From: Verrucomicrobiota bacterium
GTDB taxonomy: Bacteria > Verrucomicrobiota > Verrucomicrobiia > Limisphaerales > UBA1096
Length of the DNA stretch: 17,131 nt
Assembly: GCA_030747575.1 (NCBI GenBank)
Contig: JASLKI010000202.1
Coordinates: 1 to 17,131 of the forward strand
Reading direction: 5' to 3'
The notes below the pieces were generated by a model. The model was given only the letters and a program-made list of their open reading frames with translations, did no database searches and was not told the origin of the DNA. Position 1 is the first letter of the stretch. Each line of letters opens with the position of its first letter. A program made the position numbers and the translations under genes. Shown piece after piece: positions 1 through 8,050 of this stretch.

Positions 1-120
1 AACGTGCAGTGGCCGTTCGTGCTCGGCATTGTGCTCGCGGCGCTCGGCGGCTTTCTCGTCACGAAGCACGCGCCCAAGCCGAGCCCGCCCGCCGAGGCCA
101 AGGCGTCCCCTACCCCGTGA
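1..120 (+). CDS. C-terminal end of an unidentified membrane protein (5' partial)
   Basis: The frame starting at base 1 is open for 39 codons and ends at a TGA at 118-120. The visible part has a hydrophobic segment of about 18 residues (WPFVLGIVLAALGGFLV), then a short Lys/His/Pro/Ala-rich tail (TKHAPKPSPPAEAKASPTP). This looks like a last transmembrane helix followed by a brief soluble tail. The stop overlaps the ATG of the next gene (TGATG), so the two are probably co-transcribed and translationally coupled. The family cannot be named from 39 residues. Confidence 0.6.
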   Translation, partial: NVQWPFVLGIVLAALGGFLVTKHAPKPSPPAEAKASPTP

Positions 121-1400
121 TGCCGCGCACGCACGCCAGTAACCGAGAGGAACTGGAGCGCATCCAGTTAGCCAAGCTCCGGGAGTTGCTCGCGGCTGTC
201 CGCCCGGACAACGCTTTTTACGAAGCCAAGCTTGGCCAAGCCGGCATCGACGACTCCGTTGCGTCGCTCGCTGCGTTTCGTGCAAACTGCCCGTTTACGA
301 CCAAGCCGGAACTTGCCGGCGATCACGCCGCCAACCCGCCGTACAGCAGCAACCTTACTTTCCCGCTCGAGCGCTACACGCGCATCCACCAAACCAGCGG
401 CACCAGTGGCGCGCCGTTGCGCTGGCTCGACACGCCGGAAAGCTGGCAGTGGATGATCGACAATTGGTGCGACATTTTCAGTGCCGCAGGCGTTGGGGCG
501 AACGACCGGGTTTTTTTTGCATTTTCGTTCGGGCCGTTCATCGGTTTTTGGCTGGCGTTCGAGGCCGGTGAGGCGCTCGGCGCATTAAGCATCCCCGGCG
601 GCGGCTTGAGCAGCGCGGCAAGATTGCGGGCCATATTCACTCACGACGCCAACGTCCTCTGCTGCACGCCGACGTACGCACTGCGCCTGGCCGAGGTCGC
701 CAAGGAGGAGGGCATCGACCTGGCCAAGTCGCCGGTGCGCACGATCGTCGTCGCCGGCGAGCCGGGCGGCAGCATCCCCGCCACACGCAAACGGCTCGAG
801 GAGGCTTGGCCCGGTGCAACAGTTTTTGATCACCACGGCATGACCGAGGTCGGCCCGGTGACCTATCAATGCCCCGCCCAAGCCGGCGTGCTGCACGTGC
901 TCGAGGAGGCGTATCTGCCGGAAACCATCGACCCAAAAACCGCCGAACCGGTCGCGGCCGGCGGGACCGGCGAACTGGTGCTGACCACGCTTGGCCGGCA
1001 CGGCTCGCCGCTGATCCGCTACCGCACCGGCGACCTTGTCACCACCGCCGAGTCGCCGTGCCCCTGTGGCCGCCTCAACCTCGCGTTGCAGGGCGGCATC
1101 CTTGGCCGCGCCGACGATATGCTGGTCGTGCGCGGCGTGAATGTTTACCCCAGCGCTGTCGAGGAAATCCTCCGCAGCACCGGCGGCGTCGCCGAGTATC
1201 GCGTGCGCATCAGCCGCAACGATGCCCTCGTCGAAATGAGCGTCGAGGTGGAACCAGATGGCGAGAACGACAATGGCTTGCCCAAGCGCTTGGCCAAGGC
1301 ATTTCAGGAATCGCTCGCGCTGCGCGTGCCAGTGAAACTCGTCGAGCCCGGAGCCCTCCCCCGCTTCGAGTTGAAGGCCAGGCGGTGGATTGTTAATTGA
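120..1400 (+). CDS. Phenylacetate-CoA ligase (PaaK)-type adenylate-forming enzyme
   Basis: A 426-residue protein of the ANL superfamily, expected to activate a carboxylic acid (aryl or similar) with ATP and join it to CoA in the cytoplasm. The phosphate-binding loop is TSGTSGAP at 92-99; the acceptor motif is HHGMTEVGP at 238-246. RYRTGDLV lies at 300-307, the PaaK-typical CPCGR at 314-318, and GRADDMLVVRGVNVYPSAVEEI at about 329-350. The C-terminal lobe ends PRFELKARR, with K419 placed like the catalytic lysine. Length matches PaaK proteins of about 430 residues. The frame is open back to base 9, but the ATG at 120 is chosen because it overlaps the upstream stop and the residues before it resemble no PaaK N-terminus. 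No other phenylacetate catabolic gene is in view, so the true acid is unknown and the symbol paaK is withheld. The gene carries two copies of the TTGGCCAA word. Confidence 0.85.
   Translation: MPRTHASNREELERIQLAKLRELLAAVRPDNAFYEAKLGQAGIDDSVASLAAFRANCPFTTKPELAGDHAANPPYSSNLTFPLERYTRIHQTSGTSGAPLRWLDTPESWQWMIDNWCDIFSAAGVGANDRVFFAFSFGPFIGFWLAFEAGEALGALSIPGGGLSSAARLRAIFTHDANVLCCTPTYALRLAEVAKEEGIDLAKSPVRTIVVAGEPGGSIPATRKRLEEAWPGATVFDHHGMTEVGPVTYQCPAQAGVLHVLEEAYLPETIDPKTAEPVAAGGTGELVLTTLGRHGSPLIRYRTGDLVTTAESPCPCGRLNLALQGGILGRADDMLVVRGVNVYPSAVEEILRSTGGVAEYRVRISRNDALVEMSVEVEPDGENDNGLPKRLAKAFQESLALRVPVKLVEPGALPRFELKARRWIVN
231..240. repeat. CTTGGCCAAG palindrome, copy 1
   Basis: Perfect 10-bp palindrome inside the PaaK-type gene, read as CTT GGC CAA (Leu-Gly-Gln). 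Flanks extend the left side to AAGCTTGGCCAAGCC. Confidence 0.9.
1289..1298. repeat. CTTGGCCAAG palindrome, copy 2
   Basis: Perfect palindrome inside the PaaK-type gene, here read in the other frame as TTG GCC AAG (Leu-Ala-Lys). Confidence 0.9.
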
Positions 1401-1428
1401 GGTTCACCTGACTGCCGATTTGAATTAA

Positions 1429-1444
1429 ACGCAGAGACGCAGAG
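1429..1444. repeat. Tandem ACGCAGAG x2 in the gap between convergent genes
   Basis: Two exact copies of ACGCAGAG lie head to tail in the 90-bp gap between the PaaK-type gene and dnaE, which converge here. From general experience this word recurs in intergenic DNA of many environmental bacteria; its role is unknown. The rest of the gap shows no gene and no convincing terminator. Confidence 0.6.
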
Positions 1445-1490
1445 GTAAAGCGGGGATGAATGCAACGCAGACAGGTCAGGCAACTGCTCA

Positions 1491-4400
1491 CTATTTGCCG
1501 CCGTTACCTTTTGCTTCTTTTCGCTGCCACTGGCGCTTGGCCGGCTCGGGGAGTGTCTTGTCCACCTTGGCGTAGTAGCTGTCCGGGCCGAGCATTTCGT
1601 TCACCTCGTCGCGCAACTTCACAGAGGGGCGCACGAAATGTTTTTCGCTCGTGTCGATAAACACCAGCCGACCGTTCTGCTGCCGAATGCACAGGAACAA
1701 CGGGCACCGGCCGGCATGACTCGTGGCCAGGCCGTGGAGTTCTTCCATCTTTTCCGAGGCAAGCTCGCTGCCGTTTAGGCGGAACTGCACCTGCTGGGTG
1801 AACTTGGCCGGCGCGTCGTCGAGCTCGATGATTTCCTGCGGGAAAATCTTGGGCATGTCCTCGCTGTTGTTGGCCTCACCGATGACGAGCACGGTCTTGT
1901 TGGAGAAGAGCAGCTCCTGGTACTTATCGTAGTTCTCGTTCATGCACAGAACCTGAAACGAACCCTTGAAGTCCTCGACGGTGGCGATCGCGTACGGCTT
2001 GTTGGTCCGCCGGGAGATGCCGCGCTGCACGGTGGCAATCAGCCCGCCGACGCGTGTCACTTTGCGGCTCTCGAGGGCCTTGACCGTCTCGCTGTCGTGC
2101 AGGCAGTACTGCCCGAGAAGTTCGCGGTAAGGGTCGAGCGGATGGCCGCTGACGTAAAAGCCGAGCAGCTCCTTCTCGGCGGCGAGGATGTCTCCACTCT
2201 TCCACTCGGCGAGGTCGGGCACGGTGTCATGCATCGATTGGCTACTCTCCTCGAACGCGCCGAAGAGCGACGTCTGACCGGACTCACGGTCGCGCGCCTG
2301 GCTCGACGCCTTAGCCAAGGCACGGTCGATCACGGAGAACTGCCCCGCGCGCGAACCGGCGAGGCCATCGCACGCGCCGCTCTTGATGAGCGCCTCAAGC
2401 ACCTTGCGGTTCACCGTGCGGGTGTCGCAACGGTCGCACAAATCGAACAAGTCACCGAACGGATCGCCAGTCTCGCGGGCCTTGATGATTGCCTCCACGG
2501 CAATGCCGCCGACGCCCTTGATCGCCGCCATGCCGAAGCGGATGACCGAGCCGTCCCGCGCCGGGGCGAACAGCATCTGGCTTTCGTTGACATCCGGCGG
2601 CAACACCTCGATGTCCAGCGACCGGGCCTCGTCGGTCAACACGCCCAGCTTGGCCGTGTCGGCCATGTCGTTGGTCATATTAGCCGCGAGGAACTCGACC
2701 GGAAAGTGCGCCTTGAGGTAGGCGGTCTGGTAGGCCACCACGGCGTAGGCCGCCGCGTGCGACTTGTTGAAACCGTAACCGGCGAACTTCTCCAGCAAGT
2801 CGAAAATCTCGTTGGCTTTGTGCTTCGAAATGTTGTTGTGCTCGGCGCACCCCTGCACGAATTGCTCGCGCTGTTCCTGCATCACCTCGACCTTCTTTTT
2901 GCCCATCGCGCGGCGCAGTAAATCCGCCGCTCCCAGCGTGTAACCGGCGAGCACCTGCGCGGCTTTCATCACCTGCTCCTGGTAGATCAGAATGCCGTAG
3001 GTTTCGTTGGCGATAGGCTCGAGCAGCGGGTGTGGGTATTTAATCTCCACCTCGCCGTGCCGGCGGCGAATGAAGTCCGGGATCAGGTCCATCGGTCCCG
3101 GCCGGTACAACGCCACAAGCGCCGTGATGTGCTCGATGGTGCCCAGCTTGAACTTCCGGCACAGGTCACGCATTCCGCCCGATTCCAACTGGAACACACC
3201 GACGGTGTGGCCGTTGTTCAGCAGATCGTACGCTTTTGGGTCGTCGGTCGGCACACGATCCACATCGACATCAACATTCCGCCATTGCTTCACCATCTCG
3301 CAGGTGTTGCGGACTACCGTCAGCGTTTTCAGGCCGAGAAAATCCATCTTCAAAAGGCCGAGATCCTCCACAGGTCCCATCGGGTACTGGGTGGTGATGG
3401 CACCGTCCTCGTCCTTCTTGAGCGGCAAAATATTAACCAGCGGCTCAGCGCCGATGACGACTCCGGCGGCGTGGACCGACGAGTTGCGGGTGATATCCTC
3501 AAGCACGAACGCCGTGTCGATCAACTCGCGCGTGACTTCCTCGTTGTCGTAGGCCGCCTTGAGGTCGGGCGACTTTCGAATCGCGTTCTTGAGCGTGATT
3601 TTCAGCTCGGCAGGCACCAGCTTGGCCAACCGATCCGCCTCGCCGTAGCTCAGCCCCATCACCCGGCCCACGTCACGAATTACCGACTTCGCCCCCATGG
3701 TGCCAAAGGTGATGATCTGTGCCACCGAATCGCGCCCGTACTTTTCACGGACGTACTCGATCACCTCCTCGCGGCGATCATCGGCAAAGTCGATGTCGAT
3801 GTCCGGAGGGCTGACTCGTTCCGGGTTCAAGAACCGCTCGAAGATCAGCCCGTACCGTAGCGGATCAACGTTGGAAATCTCCAGCAGATAGGCCACCAAC
3901 GATCCCGCCGCCGAACCGCGCGCCACGCAGGTGATGCCCTGCTCGCGGCCGTACCGAACGAAGTCGCCAACAATGAGGAAGTAGCTGATGTAGCCCATCT
4001 GCTGCATGATATCCAGCTCGTAATCGACGCGGTCGATGAGTTCCCCTACCGCCTTGGCCACGGCCGGATCATCGAGCCCCAGTTTGAGTTCCCGATCGGC
4101 ATCCCCTGGCGACGAATAATTGGGTAACTGGTCGGCTTTCTCGAGCGACTCCGCCACAAACATGTCGCCGTCCAGACGAACCTGCATGCCGTAACGCTCC
4201 TCAAAGCCATTCGCCAAAAACTGCCGCAAATAACCCTCGCGAGTGTAGCCTTCCGGCGGATTAAAAACCGGGTAGTTCAGCTTGCCAAACTCGATTTCGA
4301 CGTTGCACTTTGCGGCGATCTCCATCGAGTTTCGCACCGCATCCGGCACCTCGGCGAACAGCGCCGCCATCTCCTCCGCCGATCGTAGATAAAACTGCTC

Positions 4401-5132
4401 CTGCACGTAGCGCATCCGGTTCGTGTCCGAGAGCAGCGCCTGCGTTCCGATGCAGATCAACGAGTCGTGCGCGTGCGAGTCGCCTTTCTCGACGTAGTGG
4501 ACATCGTTGGTCGCCACCAGCTTGAGCCCCATGTCGGCGGCCCACGGGATAAGATGGCGATTGACCTTGGCCTGCTCGGCGATGCCGTGATTGTGCAACT
4601 CAAGGTAATAGTTCTCCGGTCCGAACGTCTGCTTGAACCAGTCGATCTGATCGCGCGCCTTGTCGAATTCCTCTGCCATGATCAACCGGGGAATCTCGCT
4701 GGCCAAACAGCCACTCAGACAGATCAACCCCTCGCTGTGCTGCGCGAGCAGTTCCTTGTCGATGCGCGGCTTGTAGTAGTAGCCCTCAAGCTGCGCGGCG
4801 GTGGCCAGGCGGACGAGGTTGTGGTAGCCGGCCTCGTCCCTGGCCAGGAGCACGAGATGGTAATAGGCCTCCTTGCCGCGTGCACCGGACTTTTTCTCAT
4901 GCCGGCTGCCGGGCGCGACATACACCTCGCAGCCGATGATCGGCTTGATGTCCTTGGCGCGTGCTGCGCGGTAAAAATTGATCGCGCCGAACATCGCCCC
5001 GTGGTCGGTGATCGCGAGCGAGCTGAAGCCCAATTCGCTTGCCTTATCAATCAGGCGATCCACACGGCACGCCCCATCGAGCAAGGAAAACTCGGTATGG
5101 CAATGCAGGTGAACAAATTCCGATTTCGGCAC
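1491..5132 (-). CDS. dnaE: DNA polymerase III alpha subunit
   Basis: The replicative polymerase catalytic subunit, 1213 residues, close to the usual 1160-1200. An N-terminal PHP domain (about 1-280) opens FVHLHCHTEFSLLDGA and keeps a full apparent metal-ligand set: H10, H12, D19, H44, E69, H103, C142, D210, H212. The palm carries PDIDIDF at 443-449, whose aspartates D444, D446 and D448 include the catalytic pair. A helix-hairpin-helix lies near 865-885 (KGVGG from 872), an OB fold spans about 1025-1100, and a basic tail ends the protein. The start is GTG at 5130-5132; this N-terminus is standard for the family and no ATG lies nearby. No strong Shine-Dalgarno is visible. The 81-bp upstream gap holds a perfect DnaA box and a TTGGCCAA copy. 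It lies downstream of the heparinase gene on the same strand but is probably transcribed separately. Confidence 0.97.
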   Translation of the reverse strand: MPKSEFVHLHCHTEFSLLDGACRVDRLIDKASELGFSSLAITDHGAMFGAINFYRAARAKDIKPIIGCEVYVAPGSRHEKKSGARGKEAYYHLVLLARDEAGYHNLVRLATAAQLEGYYYKPRIDKELLAQHSEGLICLSGCLASEIPRLIMAEEFDKARDQIDWFKQTFGPENYYLELHNHGIAEQAKVNRHLIPWAADMGLKLVATNDVHYVEKGDSHAHDSLICIGTQALLSDTNRMRYVQEQFYLRSAEEMAALFAEVPDAVRNSMEIAAKCNVEIEFGKLNYPVFNPPEGYTREGYLRQFLANGFEERYGMQVRLDGDMFVAESLEKADQLPNYSSPGDADRELKLGLDDPAVAKAVGELIDRVDYELDIMQQMGYISYFLIVGDFVRYGREQGITCVARGSAAGSLVAYLLEISNVDPLRYGLIFERFLNPERVSPPDIDIDFADDRREEVIEYVREKYGRDSVAQIITFGTMGAKSVIRDVGRVMGLSYGEADRLAKLVPAELKITLKNAIRKSPDLKAAYDNEEVTRELIDTAFVLEDITRNSSVHAAGVVIGAEPLVNILPLKKDEDGAITTQYPMGPVEDLGLLKMDFLGLKTLTVVRNTCEMVKQWRNVDVDVDRVPTDDPKAYDLLNNGHTVGVFQLESGGMRDLCRKFKLGTIEHITALVALYRPGPMDLIPDFIRRRHGEVEIKYPHPLLEPIANETYGILIYQEQVMKAAQVLAGYTLGAADLLRRAMGKKKVEVMQEQREQFVQGCAEHNNISKHKANEIFDLLEKFAGYGFNKSHAAAYAVVAYQTAYLKAHFPVEFLAANMTNDMADTAKLGVLTDEARSLDIEVLPPDVNESQMLFAPARDGSVIRFGMAAIKGVGGIAVEAIIKARETGDPFGDLFDLCDRCDTRTVNRKVLEALIKSGACDGLAGSRAGQFSVIDRALAKASSQARDRESGQTSLFGAFEESSQSMHDTVPDLAEWKSGDILAAEKELLGFYVSGHPLDPYRELLGQYCLHDSETVKALESRKVTRVGGLIATVQRGISRRTNKPYAIATVEDFKGSFQVLCMNENYDKYQELLFSNKTVLVIGEANNSEDMPKIFPQEIIELDDAPAKFTQQVQFRLNGSELASEKMEELHGLATSHAGRCPLFLCIRQQNGRLVFIDTSEKHFVRPSVKLRDEVNEMLGPDSYYAKVDKTLPEPAKRQWQRKEAKGNGGK
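3621..3629. repeat. CTTGGCCAA word, copy 3
   Basis: Nine of ten palindrome positions, with C in place of the right-hand G. It lies inside dnaE and is read on the minus strand as TTG GCC AAG (Leu-Ala-Lys, in DRLAKLVP). Confidence 0.85.
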
Positions 5133-5153
5133 GCGCTCAAATTACCCGCAACG

Positions 5154-5162
5154 CTTGGCCAA
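5154..5162. repeat. CTTGGCCAA word, copy 4 (intergenic)
   Basis: Lies 21 bp upstream of the dnaE GTG start, in non-coding DNA, written GCTTGGCCAAC on the + strand. On the minus strand it falls between a TTGCTG and a TAATTT, a weak promoter-like pair with an 18-bp spacer ending very close to the start codon. Confidence 0.85.
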
Positions 5163-5182
5163 CAGCAAGTGTCGCGATTGAT

Positions 5183-5191
5183 TGTGGATAA
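5183..5191 (-). promoter_or_regulatory. DnaA box upstream of dnaE
   Basis: The + strand reads TGTGGATAA, which is TTATCCACA on the minus strand, an exact match to the high-affinity DnaA box consensus TTATNCACA. It sits in the 81-bp gap between the heparinase stop and the dnaE start, 50 bp upstream of the GTG. It is the only perfect copy I found. Binding by DnaA is an inference from sequence alone. Confidence 0.55.
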
Positions 5192-5213
5192 GTTCGGGGC
5201 GGGTAAACAGCGA

Positions 5214-7145
5214 TCAAACAACCGTAAACCGAGTAGTGAAGTCCGTGTTGCCGCCCGGATTGGCAGTCAGTTTCAGGTACGGCGCGTATTCTGTTTTCAT
5301 GAAGCGCGGCGAGACAATGCCATCGAGTTGCCCGGCCGTCTCGTCACCACTTGGCCGCCATAGCTCGGCTTGCGCCCAACCAACACCGATATCGACGCGC
5401 ATTGCCACTGACTCACCCGTTATCAGGAAAGCCCTCTCGCCGATTCGATCCACTTCGCAACGGGTAGCAAACTGCCAGCGCACGATAAACTCGCCCGCCT
5501 GGCCAAGCCGCGGCTCGAATGTATCGGTCACCAGCCAGCCGCTCGGCTCGTTGCTCAGCGGCTTGACCGTGCGCGACAGCAGGCCACCGCCCTTGAGGCG
5601 AATTTCTGTTTCCAACACCTCGCCGTCGAAGCTCTGGAGTGGCTTGGTGTGCGCAGCCGTCCAGAGAAACGGCCCTTCGCGCCTGGCCAAGTTGATCTGA
5701 TTTGAACACGGGCCATTGTGGGCGTCTCGAGAAGCAAGCCAGTTTCGCAACTTGGGATTGCCTTGGTAATCTCCGGTGCCTGGATCGATCACCATCGCGC
5801 GGCCCTTAAGCCATAGAGACAAATGCTGCGCGTCGAGGTGGCCATGCGCCGCCATCGAGCCCGCACCGAGCGGCGAGAAATCAAACCGCGCCTTCCAGTG
5901 GCCCAACGCGTTTACGGCAGTACCAGTGTCCGGAAAAACCCTCCAGCCGCCCTGCACTGTTTTTGGCTCGTCACTTTGCAGACACGAATCAAACTCGCCG
6001 CGCATAAGGTGTAGAAATGGCGACTGCCCGGCGTTGCCGGCGATCCATTGCCACCACTCGGCCGCGGCCCGCGACTCATCCGCGAACCACGGCATGACGA
6101 AGGCGTCGTCCGAGTCGCCGTAATCCCACGGAGCGGACGGCACCTGCATCTCGCGAAAGTACCAAGCTGCTTGGGCAAGCCGCGCGTCGATGCGGTCACA
6201 ACTCGCCGGCGACAGCGCACCGGCGGCGGCGAGAGCCTGCCGGGCTTCCCAGCAGAATTCCCACGCGAAAAACTGATAGTTCAGCGCCTGCTCGAAGTTG
6301 CCGCCGTCGCGGTAGAACTGGCGCAGCATCTCGCGCTCGAGTAACTTGCCAAGCTTGGCAGGGTCAGGGCCAAGCTTGCCCAAGCCAGGCCAACGCGCGG
6401 TGGCCAGTGCCAAACCACACAACTCGCCGAGCAGGTGGTTGTTCGCTGACGAACCAAACGTGCGATGCCGCCAGGTGAACCAGGCGTGCGCCGGCAGAAT
6501 GTCGGCGCGTAGATTGGCCAGGCGCTTGGCCAAGTCTCCCGGGTTTTGTCCCTCGAACGCGGTCAGGAATGCGTCGATCCATGTGAAGGCGATGAGTCGC
6601 ATGCCGCTCTCAAGTGCGCTCGTCCAGTGCCAGCCGGTGTACGGTGGGTTGTTCGCCACCCAATCCTCAAGCCAGTCGAGGCAGTGCTCCCCGCTGCGGC
6701 GGTTGCCGAGCAACCAACAGGCCTGCGCCAGGCGCACCGGCCCATACCAACGGCTTGGCTCCCAGAGTGGCTTGATCGCCGCGCCGTCCGGCAGCTCGCG
6801 GTGGTTGATCTTGAACGCGGACAGCCCGGTGGGAACATCGACTCCGGCAAGGTAGTCGCGCTGCCAGTTCGGCGGCGTGTCTGTCTGTACGTCGATATAG
6901 CCGAAGAAGCGGAGGCGACCGGAGGCGACTCGCTCGGCGTCACGCTTCACCGACTCGCGAAGCGGCTCGGGAGCGGCGGCTGGTTCGGGGAGTTTGGGGA
7001 AGGCTGAACTCGGCGACAGATCAGCGGAGGGCCATTGGGCACGTTTCGCGTCCTTAAATTCGAACCATTTTTTGCGGAGCCGCAGGGCGATCTCAACCGG
7101 CCCCATCGCCCGGAGGCGCCGCCAATACCAGTTCAGGTTCGCCAT
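5214..7145 (-). CDS. Heparinase II/III-family protein (putative polysaccharide lyase)
   Basis: A 643-residue protein of the heparinase II/III and alginate-lyase type. The N-terminus (NWYWRRLRAMGPVEIALRLRKKW) is the form seen in lyase-like proteins near exopolysaccharide genes. The first half is a helical, Trp-rich alpha/alpha toroid with SSANNHLLGELCGLALA, N235-N236-H237 being the expected active-site region. The second half holds the signature HGHLDAQHLS at 434-443 (H434, H436, D438, H441), then VIDPGTGDYQGN. Such enzymes cleave uronic-acid polysaccharides by beta-elimination; the substrate here cannot be told. No signal peptide is visible, so the site of action is unclear. The ATG at 7143-7145 lies 9 bp after the pseudopilin stop, suggesting one transcript. 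One CTTGGCCAAG copy (6525-6534) and several near-copies around 6345-6400 lie inside. Confidence 0.85.
   Translation of the reverse strand: MANLNWYWRRLRAMGPVEIALRLRKKWFEFKDAKRAQWPSADLSPSSAFPKLPEPAAAPEPLRESVKRDAERVASGRLRFFGYIDVQTDTPPNWQRDYLAGVDVPTGLSAFKINHRELPDGAAIKPLWEPSRWYGPVRLAQACWLLGNRRSGEHCLDWLEDWVANNPPYTGWHWTSALESGMRLIAFTWIDAFLTAFEGQNPGDLAKRLANLRADILPAHAWFTWRHRTFGSSANNHLLGELCGLALATARWPGLGKLGPDPAKLGKLLEREMLRQFYRDGGNFEQALNYQFFAWEFCWEARQALAAAGALSPASCDRIDARLAQAAWYFREMQVPSAPWDYGDSDDAFVMPWFADESRAAAEWWQWIAGNAGQSPFLHLMRGEFDSCLQSDEPKTVQGGWRVFPDTGTAVNALGHWKARFDFSPLGAGSMAAHGHLDAQHLSLWLKGRAMVIDPGTGDYQGNPKLRNWLASRDAHNGPCSNQINLARREGPFLWTAAHTKPLQSFDGEVLETEIRLKGGGLLSRTVKPLSNEPSGWLVTDTFEPRLGQAGEFIVRWQFATRCEVDRIGERAFLITGESVAMRVDIGVGWAQAELWRPSGDETAGQLDGIVSPRFMKTEYAPYLKLTANPGGNTDFTTRFTVV
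6525..6534. repeat. CTTGGCCAAG palindrome, copy 5
   Basis: Perfect palindrome inside the heparinase-family gene, read on the minus strand as Leu-Ala-Lys (DLAKRLA). Confidence 0.9.
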
Positions 7146-7154
7146 TCAGCACGC

Positions 7155-8018
7155 TTACCTGATCTTTGGTCTTGTGGTTTTATCCTGCATCCACTTGACA
7201 TCCACATTATTGGGCTGGGTGACATTCAGTCCGATGTTGCCATTAAGCTTCAAATCCGGGGACGTTCGCGGATCGCGCCATTTGTGGATTTCGGCATGTC
7301 CATCGGCGAAGGAGAAACCGGCGGCGTTGTTGTGATAGCTGGCGGGAAAATCGACCATTCTGGTAGAGGACATGTTACCGTAACCGGGCATCCAAACCAC
7401 AAAAAAACCATCATTTATACTGTCCATTCGTTCGTCAATCAGAACCCAAGTTTCAGATGGACCAGGCGCTACCATGTCTCCGCGCTTTAAATAAATAGTT
7501 CCATCTTTAGGACCACCAAACCAGGTATGATGACCACTGTTTGCGCCATTCTGGCCATCCCCTCCAACCCAGCTATTCATGGACATGCTACGGACCCGGG
7601 GTTTCCCCTTGGCGGTGCTGGTGTCGGCTGGACACCGAAAAACCTGAGGACTCCTCCCAACATGCTCCCAGAGCGGGCTTCGTGCGATATCGACCTTGTA
7701 GTCCCAGCTATTAGGGTTGCTGTAATTTAGGGTCGTGTTGCCCATCCAGCCGTGCCTGAAAGTGCGTTTGCCCTGTGCCGTACACTTCCGGCAACCATCT
7801 CCGTAAGCCCAAGTAACATTGTCATCACTGTCGTCAGCATAAAAGGACCAGGCCATCATGAGCTGTTTGTTGCTGTTCATGCATGAGATGCCGTGTGCCT
7901 TGGTCTTGGCCTTGGCTAGGGCCGGCAACAACATGCCGGCCAAAATGGCAATAATGGCGATGACAACTAGTAACTCAATCAACGTAAAACCGTTATTTTT
8001 TTTTGTTATTTTAACCAT
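7155..8018 (-). CDS. Prepilin-type N-terminal cleavage/methylation protein with H-X9-DG domain
   Basis: A 287-residue pseudopilin-like protein. The leader MVKITKKNNG is short and basic and is followed by FTLIELLVVIAIIAILAGML. Cleavage is expected at G10|F11, with the conserved Glu at mature position 5 (E15) and a hydrophobic helix that anchors the protein or assembles into a pilus-like fibre. Near the C-terminus H229 is followed by nine residues and D239-G240, the H-X9-DG signature (TIGR04294 type) common in Verrucomicrobiota, Lentisphaerota and Planctomycetota. The function of this family is not established. ATG at 8018 has an AAAGG Shine-Dalgarno at 8028-8032 with 9-nt spacing. Sampled 60-base lines of the gene are 40-62 percent GC, against about 65 percent nearby. 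A run of nine A residues lies in the leader codons. The start lies 32 bp after the preceding pseudopilin gene. Confidence 0.88.
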   Translation of the reverse strand: MVKITKKNNGFTLIELLVVIAIIAILAGMLLPALAKAKTKAHGISCMNSNKQLMMAWSFYADDSDDNVTWAYGDGCRKCTAQGKRTFRHGWMGNTTLNYSNPNSWDYKVDIARSPLWEHVGRSPQVFRCPADTSTAKGKPRVRSMSMNSWVGGDGQNGANSGHHTWFGGPKDGTIYLKRGDMVAPGPSETWVLIDERMDSINDGFFVVWMPGYGNMSSTRMVDFPASYHNNAAGFSFADGHAEIHKWRDPRTSPDLKLNGNIGLNVTQPNNVDVKWMQDKTTRPKIR

Positions 8019-8027
8019 GAATTTAAA

Positions 8028-8032
8028 CCTTT
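8028..8032 (-). promoter_or_regulatory. Ribosome binding site of the second pseudopilin gene
   Basis: AAAGG on the minus strand with nine bases to the ATG at 8018, in AT-rich DNA (8019-8050). It is one of the few recognisable Shine-Dalgarno sites in the window and supports the chosen start. Confidence 0.5.
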
Positions 8033-8050
8033 AAAATTAGAACTAAAAAA

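Noticed and set aside
9..119. Upstream extension of the PaaK-type gene to a start at base 9
   Set aside because: The extra residues are Arg/Ala-rich translation of a different frame over the preceding gene's end. The ATG at 120 overlaps that gene's stop and gives a normal N-terminus.
510..517. Eight-T run in the PaaK-type gene as a frameshift site
   Set aside because: The reading frame continues normally through conserved family motifs on both sides.
1416..1480. CCTGAC / GTCAGG inverted repeat as a terminator between the PaaK-type gene and dnaE
   Set aside because: The arms are only 6 bp and about 50 bp apart, with no T-run.
7996..8004. Nine-base A/T run in the pseudopilin leader as a phase-variation switch
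   Set aside because: The run simply encodes Lys-Lys-Asn in a leader of usual sequence; one run without alternative frames or related switches is not enough.
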